From positions 1 through 54,719 of the forward strand of contig CAZLPS010000021.1 of NCBI GenBank assembly GCA_964561455.1: DNA of 54,719 bases, read 5' to 3'. The stretch's first letter is position 1, and each line of letters opens with the position of its first letter. Both the position numbers and the translations under genes were made by a program. This document shows, one piece after another, positions 32,910 through 40,880 of the stretch. Under the pieces are notes generated by a model. That model ran no database searches. It worked only from the letters and a program-made list of their open reading frames with translations, and was not told the origin of the DNA. The DNA comes from JABDGR01 sp964561455 (GTDB lineage Bacteria; Verrucomicrobiota; Verrucomicrobiia; Opitutales; JABDGR01).

Positions 32910-35834
32910 ATGCCCAAACCCGGTAAACCCCATCGGTCGGCAGGTAAGTCCGTCCGTTCGTCCGTCCGTCCCTATTGGCGCCTTACGGCCGCCTTGGCCG
33001 GCGTCAGCATCGCCGTTTGGGCGTGCTCGATGCCCGACAGCAAACCGGTGTCAACCACCACCACCACCCCGGCCCCGGTGGCCAAGCCGGCCGGCCCCGC
33101 GCTTGATTTTGCGGAATTCCAGAAGACGGTGCAGCCCTTTCTGGAAGCGCACTGCTACGATTGCCACGGCGAAACAGACGCTGAGGCCAACGTGCGCCTC
33201 GACCAATTCACCGATGCCGCCTCGCTCGCCAAGGGAGTGCCCACGCTCGACAAAGCCCTCAAGATGCTCGCCGCCCGCAAGATGCCCCCGAAGGACGAGC
33301 CCCGGCCCACGGAAGATCAATACAATCCCGTTACCACCTGGATTGGCGCCTACACCGACAAATTTTACAACGAAGGCCCCATTGACCCGGGTCGCGTCAC
33401 GCTCCACCGCCTCAATCGCGCCGAATACAACAACACCATTCGCGACCTCCTCGCCGTGGATTTCAAACCTGCCGATGCCTTCCCGGTGGACGACGCCGGG
33501 TTCGGTTTTGACAATAATGGCGATGTGCTTTCCATCGCCCCCGTTTTGCTCGAAAAATATATCAAGGCCGCCTCCCTTTCGCTCAAGAAGGCCGTCTTTT
33601 CGGATCCCGTCAAGCCCGCGCCCATCGTGCAGTGGGATGCCGCGACCGCCGAAGGCGACTTTCCGAAGACCGACCCGAAAGCCGTTTACCCCAGCGCCGG
33701 TGGCAGTGGCGGCAAGGCGTTGCCCAACCCGGTGGGCCGGGTGTTCCAATATTACGGCAATATCTACGCCGAATATAATTTCCCGGTGGACGGCGATTAT
33801 GTCTTCAGCTTCCGCGGCTACGGCGTCCAAGGCCCCGATGGCCAGGCCAAAGCCCAATTTTATATTGACGATAAAGATCATCCGGTGGGCAAAACGCCGA
33901 TCCAACTTAATTTCACGCCGGACAATGCGCGCGTCATGCCCACGCTGCCGACCCACGTCAGCGCCGGCAAGCACTACGTCATTCTCTCCTTCCGCAGTAG
34001 TACCACGCGGGACCAGTACCTCGAAGCGCTGAAAAACCCGCCGCCCGCCGCCGTGGCCGCGGCGCCCGGGCCTGGTCGTCGTGGCGCGCCCCCGGCTGGT
34101 TCGGCCGGCCCGGCCGCCTCCGCCCAAGTCGCGGCCAATGTTCCCGCCGCCGCCCCCGCGGCCCAACCCGCGGCAACACCCGCTGATGTCGGAGCTCGTG
34201 GTGCGCCCGCCGCCGGTTCGGCGAACGCCCAGATCGCCGCTGCCAATGTCGGCGCCCGTGGCGCGCCTGCGGCGGGTTCTGCCAACACCCAAATTGCCGC
34301 ACTTGATGCAGGTGCCCGCGGTGCGCCCGCCGCCGCCGCGGCCTCCGGTTCTGCCGCCGGTGCTCGCGGCACCGCCCGCCCGCAATTCCAGCGCCCAAAT
34401 TTGAAATCAGTCACCGGCAATGCCGCCCTCGGCGTGGTCTTCTTCTCTGTCGAAGGCCCCATGGCGCCGACGCCGGACCGCATGCCCGAAAGCTATCACC
34501 GCGTCATGGTTGCCCAGCCCTCCAAGACCCTGACCAAGGCCCAGGCGGCGGAAAAGATCATCCGCACCTTTGCCACCCGCGCCTATCGCCGCCCCGCCAC
34601 CGACGACGAAGTGAATTCGCTGATGAAACTTTGGACCTCGATTGACGACGACAAACGCACGCTCGAAGACGAGATGTCCGTCGTGCTCCAGGCTGTGCTG
34701 GCCAATCCCAATTTCCTCTTCCGCGTCGAGCATGACCCCCTCCCCACCGAAAAGAACAACGTCCACACGCTCGACGAGTACGAACTCGCCTCGCGCCTCT
34801 CCTATTTCCTCTGGAGCAGCATGCCCGATGACGAATTGTTCGCCCTTGCCGCCAAAGGCAAACTCCGCGCCAACCTCGACGCCCAAATTGACCGCATGCT
34901 CAAGGACCCGAAGTCCGAGGCGCTCGTGGACAACTTTGCCGGCCAGTGGCTGCGCCTGCGCCAAGTCGAAAACGTTAGCCCGGACCCGGGTCTCTATCCC
35001 GCGTTTAACGACGATCCCCAGTTGCGCGAATCCATGCTCAAGGAAACCCAGCTCTTCTTCTCGAGCATCAAGGATGAAGACCGCCCCGTGCTCGATTTTA
35101 TCACCGCCAATTACAGCTTCATGGACGGCCGTCTCGCCAAGTTCTACGGTATTGACGGCGTCACCGGCGATGATTTCAAGCGCGTGACCTTCCCGAAAGA
35201 TTCGCCGCGCGGCGGCTTGATCACCCAGGCCAGCGTGCTCACGCTCACCTCCTACAACAACCGCACTTCCCCCGTGCAGCGCGGCAAATGGGTGCTGGAA
35301 AACCTTCTCGACGCCGCCCCGCCGCCCCCGCCGCCGAACGTGCCCATTCTCGAAAACGAACACCAGCTCACCGGGACCCTGCGCCAGCAGATGGAGCAGC
35401 ACCGCGCCAACCCCACTTGCGCCGCCTGCCACGAACGCATGGACGCCATCGGCTTCAGCCTCGAGAATTTCAACGGCATCGGCCAATGGCGCACCAAGGA
35501 CGCCACCGGCGTGCCCATTGACGCCTCCGGCTCCCTGCCCGATGGGCGGACCTTCAATGGCGCCGCGCAACTGAAGCAAATTCTCGCCGGCCAAAAATCG
35601 CAATTTTACCGCTGTGTGGCAGACAAAATGCTTACCTATGCCATCGGACGAGGCATGGAAGCCTCCGACAAGCGCACGCTCGACAACATCGTCACCGACA
35701 TGCAAAAACACGGCGAGAAGTTTTCCGCCATGGTCAAGGCGGTCGCCCACAGCGACGCCTTCCAGAAGCGCCGGGGGGTGCAAAACACAGACTTGCCATC
35801 GCCCGCCAATTCCACCAAAATTTCACAAAACTAG
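32910..35834 (+). CDS. DUF1592-family (planctomycete-type) cytochrome c protein with an Ala/Gly linker insert
   Basis: The 974-residue exported protein has an N-terminal hydrophobic segment (about 24-38) ending in a possible lipidation Cys39. A haem-binding Cys82-x2-Cys85-His86 (CYDCH) follows, in the PSCyt-type domain. The DUF1587/1595/1592/1588/1585 series can be traced: 'LHRLNRAEYNNTIRDLL', 'TFATRAYRRPATDDEVNSLM', 'LSYFLWSSMPDDELF', a second Cys837-x2-Cys840-His841 in 'TCAACHERMDAIGFSLENFN', and the final 'MLTYAIGRGMEASDKRTLDN'. Between about residues 370 and 493 lies a low-complexity stretch built of RGAPAAGSAN-like units. It is followed after 29 nt by the DUF1552 gene, its constant partner in Verrucomicrobia and Planctomycetes. 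Confidence 0.93.
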   Translation: MPKPGKPHRSAGKSVRSSVRPYWRLTAALAGVSIAVWACSMPDSKPVSTTTTTPAPVAKPAGPALDFAEFQKTVQPFLEAHCYDCHGETDAEANVRLDQFTDAASLAKGVPTLDKALKMLAARKMPPKDEPRPTEDQYNPVTTWIGAYTDKFYNEGPIDPGRVTLHRLNRAEYNNTIRDLLAVDFKPADAFPVDDAGFGFDNNGDVLSIAPVLLEKYIKAASLSLKKAVFSDPVKPAPIVQWDAATAEGDFPKTDPKAVYPSAGGSGGKALPNPVGRVFQYYGNIYAEYNFPVDGDYVFSFRGYGVQGPDGQAKAQFYIDDKDHPVGKTPIQLNFTPDNARVMPTLPTHVSAGKHYVILSFRSSTTRDQYLEALKNPPPAAVAAAPGPGRRGAPPAGSAGPAASAQVAANVPAAAPAAQPAATPADVGARGAPAAGSANAQIAAANVGARGAPAAGSANTQIAALDAGARGAPAAAAASGSAAGARGTARPQFQRPNLKSVTGNAALGVVFFSVEGPMAPTPDRMPESYHRVMVAQPSKTLTKAQAAEKIIRTFATRAYRRPATDDEVNSLMKLWTSIDDDKRTLEDEMSVVLQAVLANPNFLFRVEHDPLPTEKNNVHTLDEYELASRLSYFLWSSMPDDELFALAAKGKLRANLDAQIDRMLKDPKSEALVDNFAGQWLRLRQVENVSPDPGLYPAFNDDPQLRESMLKETQLFFSSIKDEDRPVLDFITANYSFMDGRLAKFYGIDGVTGDDFKRVTFPKDSPRGGLITQASVLTLTSYNNRTSPVQRGKWVLENLLDAAPPPPPPNVPILENEHQLTGTLRQQMEQHRANPTCAACHERMDAIGFSLENFNGIGQWRTKDATGVPIDASGSLPDGRTFNGAAQLKQILAGQKSQFYRCVADKMLTYAIGRGMEASDKRTLDNIVTDMQKHGEKFSAMVKAVAHSDAFQKRRGVQNTDLPSPANSTKISQN

Positions 35835-35863
35835 GAGTAACCCCAAAAAATCGGAGTATTGTC

Positions 35864-37255
35864 ATGACCCCCAATAACCTCTCCCGTCGGGCAGTTTTGC
35901 GTGGCCTCGGCACCGCCATGGCGTTGCCGTTTCTCGAGTCCCTCCTGCCCGCCCGCGCGTTCGGGGCTCCCCTTTCCTCCGACGCCGTGGCCAAAGCGGC
36001 CGCCGGCCCGAAGCGCCTCGCCTGGCTCTATGTCCCCAATGGCATTGACATGCAGAATTGGACGCCCGCCACTTTCGGCAAGGATTACGAGCTGACCCCC
36101 ACGCTCCAGCCCCTCGCCCCGTTCCGCGACAAGATGATGGTCATTTCCGGCCTCGTATGCGACAAGGCCAATCAGAACGGTGACGGCCCCGGCGACCACG
36201 CCCGCGCCCAGTCCGCGTATTTGACCGGTTGCCAGCCCCGCAAGGCGGAAGGCGCCGGCATCAAGTCCGGGCTCTCCGCTGACCAGGCTGCCGCTGACCG
36301 CATCGGCCATCTTACAAAGTTTGCCTCGTTGGAACTTGGGGTCGAAGAAGGCCGCCAAGTCGGTTCCTGTGATAACGGCTACAGTTGCGCCTATTCGCAC
36401 AACCTCTCCTGGCACAACGAAAAGACCCCGATGGTCAAGGACTGCAATCCCCAATCCATCTTTGACCGCCTCTTCACCAACAACGACCCCCGCGAAACCG
36501 CCGAAGCCCGCGCCCGCCGCGAGAACGACAATAAGAGCATTTTGGACTTTCTCGTGGGCGACGCCGACCGCGTGAACAAGAAACTCGCCTACTCGGACAA
36601 GCAGAAGATGGACGAGTACCTCACCGCTGTCCGCGAAATCGAGCAGCGCCTTCAGCGCGCCTCGGAAGTGACGGTCAAAGTGCCCGATGGCGCCGTCCGC
36701 CCCGAGGTCACTCCGGCCAACGACAAAGCGAGCGTCCAGAATAACAACACCAATTATCCGACCCACGCCAAGCTTGTGCTCGACATGATGGTCCTCGCCT
36801 TCCAGGCCGACCTCACCCGGGTGATCACGATGCCCTTCGCGGACGAAGGCAGCAACCAGCAGTATCCCTGGGCCGGTGCGGACGTCCAGCACCACGGCAC
36901 CTCGCACCACGGCGGCGACCCGGCCAAGATGGCGTTCCTGCAGAAGATTAACCAATTCCACGTCGAGCACACGGCCTACCTCCTGGCGAAGCTTGACGCC
37001 ATCCAGGAAGGCAACGGCACCCTCCTCGATAACTGCCTCATCACCCACGGCGGCGGCATCAGCGACGGCAACCGTCACAACCATGACGTCCTGCCCCTCG
37101 CCATGTTCGGCAAAGGCGGCGGCGGCATCACCACCGGTCGCCACATGGATGCCAAGGGCGTGCCCATTAACAACCTCTGGTTGTCCATGCTCGACCATGT
37201 CGGCGCCCATGACGACAAGCTCGGTGACAGCACCGGCATCTTGTCGCTCGCGTAA
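35864..37255 (+). CDS. DUF1552-family Tat-exported protein
   Basis: The 463-residue protein opens with a twin-arginine signal (NLSRRAVLRGLGTAMALPFL, ending near ARAFG), so it is exported folded. The family core includes 'RLAWLYVPNGIDMQNWTPA', 'MMVISGLVCDKANQNGDGPG', 'DHARAQSAYLTGCQPRKAEG' and the later 'HHGGDPAKMAFLQKINQFHV'. His- and Asp-rich positions suggest metal binding and a sulfatase/phosphatase-like fold. The biochemical role of the family is not established, but it is consistently paired with DUF1592 cytochromes. CGGAG lies 7 nt before the ATG. The 29-nt gap indicates one transcript with the upstream gene. Confidence 0.94.
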   Translation: MTPNNLSRRAVLRGLGTAMALPFLESLLPARAFGAPLSSDAVAKAAAGPKRLAWLYVPNGIDMQNWTPATFGKDYELTPTLQPLAPFRDKMMVISGLVCDKANQNGDGPGDHARAQSAYLTGCQPRKAEGAGIKSGLSADQAAADRIGHLTKFASLELGVEEGRQVGSCDNGYSCAYSHNLSWHNEKTPMVKDCNPQSIFDRLFTNNDPRETAEARARRENDNKSILDFLVGDADRVNKKLAYSDKQKMDEYLTAVREIEQRLQRASEVTVKVPDGAVRPEVTPANDKASVQNNNTNYPTHAKLVLDMMVLAFQADLTRVITMPFADEGSNQQYPWAGADVQHHGTSHHGGDPAKMAFLQKINQFHVEHTAYLLAKLDAIQEGNGTLLDNCLITHGGGISDGNRHNHDVLPLAMFGKGGGGITTGRHMDAKGVPINNLWLSMLDHVGAHDDKLGDSTGILSLA

Positions 37256-37275
37256 AGGGAAGTGGGCGGGGAAAA

Positions 37276-37351
37276 GTTTGCGGTTTACGGTTTACGGTTT
37301 TTTAGACCGACAAATCGAACATCGCGGACTCATAAACCGTTAACGGCAAAT
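37276..37351. repeat. Inverted pair of 7-bp arrays between two convergent genes
   Basis: The left arm 37276-37303 is GTTTGCG, GTTTACG, GTTTACG, GTTTTTT. The right arm 37331-37351 is CATAAAC, CGTTAAC, GGCAAAT, the complementary type. A loop of 27 nt separates them. The region lies between the DUF1552 stop and the convergent HAF gene and could act as a terminator, but that is inference. Another copy of the GTTTACG array is at 38886. Confidence 0.75.
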
Positions 37352-37355
37352 AGTC

Positions 37356-38720
37356 CTATCTTCCATTCACGGGCGTCAACAAGAACGCCCGGTGATGGCC
37401 GGTCAAATCCTCGCCGTAGCCCGCGATTTGTCCGCTCGAGTTAATCCCTGTGGCACAAAGGAGAACCTTGAAACCCGCAGCCGCCAGCGCGGCGTCGCCC
37501 ACGAGGAGATTTAGGTCCTGCATCTTGCCGCTGCTGAAGAGAAACGCCCGCTGCCCGACCCAGCCCTGCGCGTTCCGGTCCATCGCGGCAAATCCCACGA
37601 TCTGTCCACGGCTGTTGATCGCGAACGCCGAACTGTATTTGCCGCCCAGCGTGCCGAGATCCTTCATCCGGGTTTCATCCGAGAAGATCGAAGCGTGTTC
37701 ATAATCTCCCTTCGCCGGATACGTCCGCGCCCAGCCGACTATTTGTCCGGAGCCATTGACGGCGCGCGCCATGCTCCCGGCCCCACCCAGCGTGTCGAGC
37801 TCTTGGACGCGCCCGGCTCGATAACGCCCGGCGTGGCCCTCGCCCCCAGTGGGCCCGTTATCCGGCGTCTGGGTTCCAGAGGGCCGTACCGTTTGCCACT
37901 GGAGCAGGCAACCCCCTGCCTGCGGCAGGGTTCCGACAATCCTCCCAGTCATGTCCACCCGGGCAATGCCAACGACCAGCCCCTCGGAATCGATTCCGGT
38001 CGCCTCGCTCAAGCCGGCACCGAGGTCCAGCATCTTTCCGCTGCTGTAAAGAAACAAATGCGGCACAACCGCGGCGGCCGTTCCACCACGGGGAAGTTGA
38101 ATCGTGCTGTTGACCACCACCGTCCCGGCCACCTGACCCCCGTCGTTGATGGCGCCGGCCCAGCTGGCCAAGCCGCCCATCGTACCGAGATCCTGCATCT
38201 TGCCATTGCGGTAAAGAAAGGCCCGACTGCCGCTACTGACCCGGGAATTTGGCCCGCGGTCAATTGGCGCCTGGGGATTCACAAAAGTGGCGCTCCGCCC
38301 GCCACTCGCTTTCGTTGAATCTATCCAGCCCACGACCTGTCCAATCGAATTTATCGCCGTCGCCTCGCTCGAATCCTTCCCCAGCGTGCCCAAGTCTTGC
38401 AGTTGACCTTTGCTGTACTCAAAGGCGTGATGCGACCCGGTGGCGTTGCCAAACCATCCCACCACTTGACCGGATCCGTTGATGCCGTTGGCTTCGCTGC
38501 TGTCCCCCCAAGGTGCGCCGAGATTCGTCACCGCATAGTTGGCGCCCGCCGCCGTCTTTGGTGGCAAAGCGGGATTCGTGGTCGCGGATGAAGGAACTTC
38601 CGTCGCCGTGGTTAAAACGCCCCCATGGCAAACGATGAAAAGAACCATCCAGCCCGCGAACCGCCCATACCGGGTTCGCCAAGCCAAATCCCGCCCGCCG
38701 TGAGGTAAGGTTTGCGGCAT
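37356..38720 (-). CDS. Exported HAF-repeat protein, paralog 1
   Basis: The 454-residue protein has an N-terminal export segment (hydrophobic core about residues 22-36, 'FAGWMVLFIVCHGGV'). The rest consists of about seven HAF-family repeats of the form 'RAF[LY]...GKMQDLGTLGG..S.A.AIN..GQ[VI]VG'. These are found in extracellular bacterial proteins and are thought to fold as propeller-like beta structure. It ends 'HHRAFLLTPVNGR'. Paralog 2 (40881-42278) has the same order and ending, so a duplication is clear. The start ATG lies beside a conserved inverted repeat. The gene is flanked by GTTTACG-type heptamer arrays. Function unknown. Confidence 0.88.
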   Translation of the reverse strand: MPQTLPHGGRDLAWRTRYGRFAGWMVLFIVCHGGVLTTATEVPSSATTNPALPPKTAAGANYAVTNLGAPWGDSSEANGINGSGQVVGWFGNATGSHHAFEYSKGQLQDLGTLGKDSSEATAINSIGQVVGWIDSTKASGGRSATFVNPQAPIDRGPNSRVSSGSRAFLYRNGKMQDLGTMGGLASWAGAINDGGQVAGTVVVNSTIQLPRGGTAAAVVPHLFLYSSGKMLDLGAGLSEATGIDSEGLVVGIARVDMTGRIVGTLPQAGGCLLQWQTVRPSGTQTPDNGPTGGEGHAGRYRAGRVQELDTLGGAGSMARAVNGSGQIVGWARTYPAKGDYEHASIFSDETRMKDLGTLGGKYSSAFAINSRGQIVGFAAMDRNAQGWVGQRAFLFSSGKMQDLNLLVGDAALAAAGFKVLLCATGINSSGQIAGYGEDLTGHHRAFLLTPVNGR

Positions 38721-38723
38721 CGT

Positions 38724-38743
38724 GGTAGTGGATGATTACTACC
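38724..38743. promoter_or_regulatory. Inverted repeat just upstream of HAF paralog 1
   Basis: GGTAGT and ACTACC are separated by 8 nt. The outer bases extend the pairing with one mismatch. It sits 3 nt before the ATG on the minus strand. The same element, with several changed bases, overlaps the start codon of HAF paralog 2, so it may be an operator or an mRNA hairpin at the start. Confidence 0.5.
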
Positions 38744-38885
38744 ATGGCCGGCAGGTACGGCGCAATGCCCTATTTCCCCATCCCAAGCTTCGCCACCGAC
38801 GCCCGCGACCAAGTTCTGCGACAACAAACTCGGGGACAGTACGGGGATGTTGCCGCTGGCGAAAAGGCGAACTGGGCGGGAAGAA

Positions 38886-38913
38886 GTTTACGGTTTACCG
38901 TTTGCGGTTTTCC
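38886..38913 (+). repeat. 7-bp-period array (GTTTACG type)
   Basis: The units GTTTACG, GTTTACC, GTTTGCG and GTTTTCC follow the sequence CTGGGCGGGAAGAA. A very similar combination, TGGGCGGGGAAAA plus GTTTGCG/GTTTACG units, lies at 37263-37303 on the other side of HAF paralog 1, in the same orientation. Confidence 0.7.
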
Positions 38914-39283
38914 AAGCCAGCGGCTCGCGACTTACCATTCTGTCGTGAATGCCTCGCGTAGAGATGATCGAGTGAACAGAAAGTTCAAGCGTCGACGCGA
39001 CGCGGAGGGTGCTTGGGCGTTACCAGCGCGATTTGACGCGCCGTCATGAGGGCATGGATGCCGGCGCCAGAGTCAGCCTGCCCGAGGTTGACCGTTTAAT
39101 AACCTAATCGAAGGTAAACGCCGTTTACCCGGAAAAGCCGAACCGAAATCCCCGGATCACCACGGCCAATTTGGATGCAACTAATCGCCAAAGGTCCGGT
39201 TTCTTCCTTGAGAGCCGGTTTACCCCGAAAATCCCACCGCGCGCCGCCTATTGGGGCTGCGCCCGGCACCCCCCTGTCCTTCC
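38914..39283. other. Gene-free stretch with one small palindrome
   Basis: No gene is supported here. The only clear element is a perfect 7-bp palindrome GGTAAAC-gcc-GTTTACC at 39113-39129, which could be an operator for the gene at 39284. The sequence GGGGACAGTACGGGG just upstream (38832-38846) resembles short direct repeats often seen beside mobile elements, but nothing else supports that. Confidence 0.35.
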
Positions 39284-39814
39284 ATGAGCGAAAACAACTC
39301 CAAGACCAAGACGGTCCTCGTCATTCTGGTGTTTCTCCTTCTTTCCTGCGGCATGGCCATCGGCCTGTACAAATACGTGGTGGCGGAGCCCGACCCGACC
39401 CCGGCCGAGACCGCCAAGGCCGAAGTTAAGTCCACATCCAAGGGTCCCGAAATCGAGCTGCAATCGGTGCCGGCCACAACGGCCCGCAGCCGGATTCCGC
39501 TCCCGACGGCACCGCCGGTGGACAATCAGCTTACGGCCGATGATATTGCCCAGTTTAATGCCAACAATCCCGTGGCTGGCGGCGGACGGCGCGGTGGTGC
39601 CCCGGGTATCGCCGGGGCCAGCGGCGGCGGCCGGCGAGGCGGCGGCGCGGGTATCGCTGGAGGCAGCGGTGGCGGGCGGCGCGGTGGAGGTACAGGTGGT
39701 GGTGGTCGCCGGGGAGGTGCCGGTGGCGCCGGTTTTGGGGCTGCCAATGGTGGCGCAGCCGCCAATGCCCCAGCCATTGATCCTGCGGCAGCAGATCCTG
39801 CGGCCACCAATTAA
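39284..39814 (+). CDS. Single-pass membrane protein with an RGG-like Gly/Arg tail
   Basis: From ATG 39284 the 176-residue product has a short polar start, one membrane segment (about residues 9-30, 'VLVILVFLLLSCGMAIGLYK') and a periplasmic part. Residues 100-160 are a low-complexity tract with four GGRRGG blocks separated by Ala/Gly/Ser spacers ('GAPGIAGASGGG'), followed by an Ala/Pro/Asp end. Gly/Arg tracts of this kind bind nucleic acids or polyanions in other proteins. Whether this applies outside the cytoplasm is unknown. The frame is open 33 nt upstream, but MSENNSK is the natural start. It lies between the two HAF paralogs. Confidence 0.7.
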   Translation: MSENNSKTKTVLVILVFLLLSCGMAIGLYKYVVAEPDPTPAETAKAEVKSTSKGPEIELQSVPATTARSRIPLPTAPPVDNQLTADDIAQFNANNPVAGGGRRGGAPGIAGASGGGRRGGGAGIAGGSGGGRRGGGTGGGGRRGGAGGAGFGAANGGAAANAPAIDPAAADPAATN

Positions 39815-40091
39815 GTTTGGTTCCGCCAGGTTTTACAAGTGGGCCCGTGAACCCCAGGCCCGCCAATAGATACCGGCATAAGCATGGTCCCGGGACTGAC
39901 AATCTTTGCAGCAAGTTTTGGCCGCGAATGTGTCGCTGATTTGGGGATTGCCAATGCACCTTCAATCGGCGGTATGGATTCCACACGCGACTGCGCCGGA
40001 TGCCCGCAGCCATTAATACGGTGACCAGCCCCGGACCATCCGGCATGAACCGCCTACCCTCCCAAGGGGAACTGAAATCCCTGCAGCACCC

Positions 40092-40850
40092 ATGAAAGCA
40101 AGCCCTTTGCTCTTTTCCATGGCCGTCCTTGCTTGTTTAAGCAGCGCCAGGGGACAGCGCCAGCCGGCGATGCCAGGCAACCCTCCGCCAGCCGGGCCAC
40201 CGGGGGCAATCGCGTGGAATGGATCGTTCAGTCTCGCCCAAAGCCCAGTCTACGGTTCGGGTGGTTCCTCGAATTTGGATTTGGCGCTGCAGGCACTCTA
40301 TTCCGCCCAACAACTGCTCGCCAGCGCAAAGGTTGGCGGTCGTCAGGGCGATTACGCGCGACGCACGGCAACGGGCCTGCAAATGGCCATCGCCGATGTG
40401 AAGCTGGCATATGACACCGCCGACGGCCGACCGACGCCGCCGGATTCCGCATTGCCGCACTTGCCTGAGGGCGTGGGGAACACGAGTTCGGTTCTCCAAG
40501 TCGTGCCGACGAGAACTCTGGTTGCCTCGACACCTGACATGGATGGCACAGTGGCGGCCCTCAACCACGCGATGGATGCCCTCAACCACGCTACTTGGGG
40601 CAATAAGGGAGTATTCCTGCCCCGGGCCATGGCGGACGTTCGCTTCGCTTTGGACAATGCCATCGCCGCCATAAACGTGGCCAATGGGCAACCGGCATCA
40701 CTGTCGAAACCCGGCGCAAATCCTGCGCCGGCCAGCCCGCCGCTGTTGGCTAAAATGAAATTGAGCACCGTGCAAACCACCTGGGTGGTTTTGGGGTTGT
40801 TCATCCTCCTCGCCATTGCCTTTGAAATCATTTGGCGCGCCAAACGGTGA
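40092..40850 (+). CDS. Exported protein with C-terminal membrane anchor, unknown function
   Basis: The 252-residue product has a signal peptide (MKASPLLFSMAVLACLSSAR, cleavage near ARGQ). A Pro/Gly-rich linker follows, then two related helical segments: 'LDLALQALYSAQQLLASAKV' with 'GLQMAIADVKLAYD', and 'VAALNHAMDALNHATWGNKG' with 'RAMADVRFALDNAIAAI'. They look like an internal duplication of about 100 residues. A C-terminal membrane segment ('TWVVLGLFILLAIAFEIIW') and the basic end RAKR anchor it with the bulk outside. It follows the RGG-like gene after 277 nt without a recognised element. No family recognised. Confidence 0.75.
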   Translation: MKASPLLFSMAVLACLSSARGQRQPAMPGNPPPAGPPGAIAWNGSFSLAQSPVYGSGGSSNLDLALQALYSAQQLLASAKVGGRQGDYARRTATGLQMAIADVKLAYDTADGRPTPPDSALPHLPEGVGNTSSVLQVVPTRTLVASTPDMDGTVAALNHAMDALNHATWGNKGVFLPRAMADVRFALDNAIAAINVANGQPASLSKPGANPAPASPPLLAKMKLSTVQTTWVVLGLFILLAIAFEIIWRAKR

Positions 40851-40880
40851 TCATCTTCATTGGCTCAAAGTGCCCAGACC

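Noticed and set aside
33051..34385. 444-codon Gly-rich frame antisense to the DUF1592 gene
   Set aside because: Its Gly/Arg richness is the complement of the Ala/Pro-rich linker and haem domain on the plus strand.
35831..37210. 459-codon frame antisense to the DUF1552 gene
   Set aside because: The plus strand has a Tat signal, a ribosome-binding site and family motifs. The antisense frame has none of these.
38419..38745. Alternative start region upstream of HAF paralog 1 (MVVIIHYHDAANLTS), with a similar frame upstream of paralog 2
   Set aside because: The two short peptides are alike only because the upstream DNA is duplicated. The frames diverge and lie out of frame with the HAF repeats.
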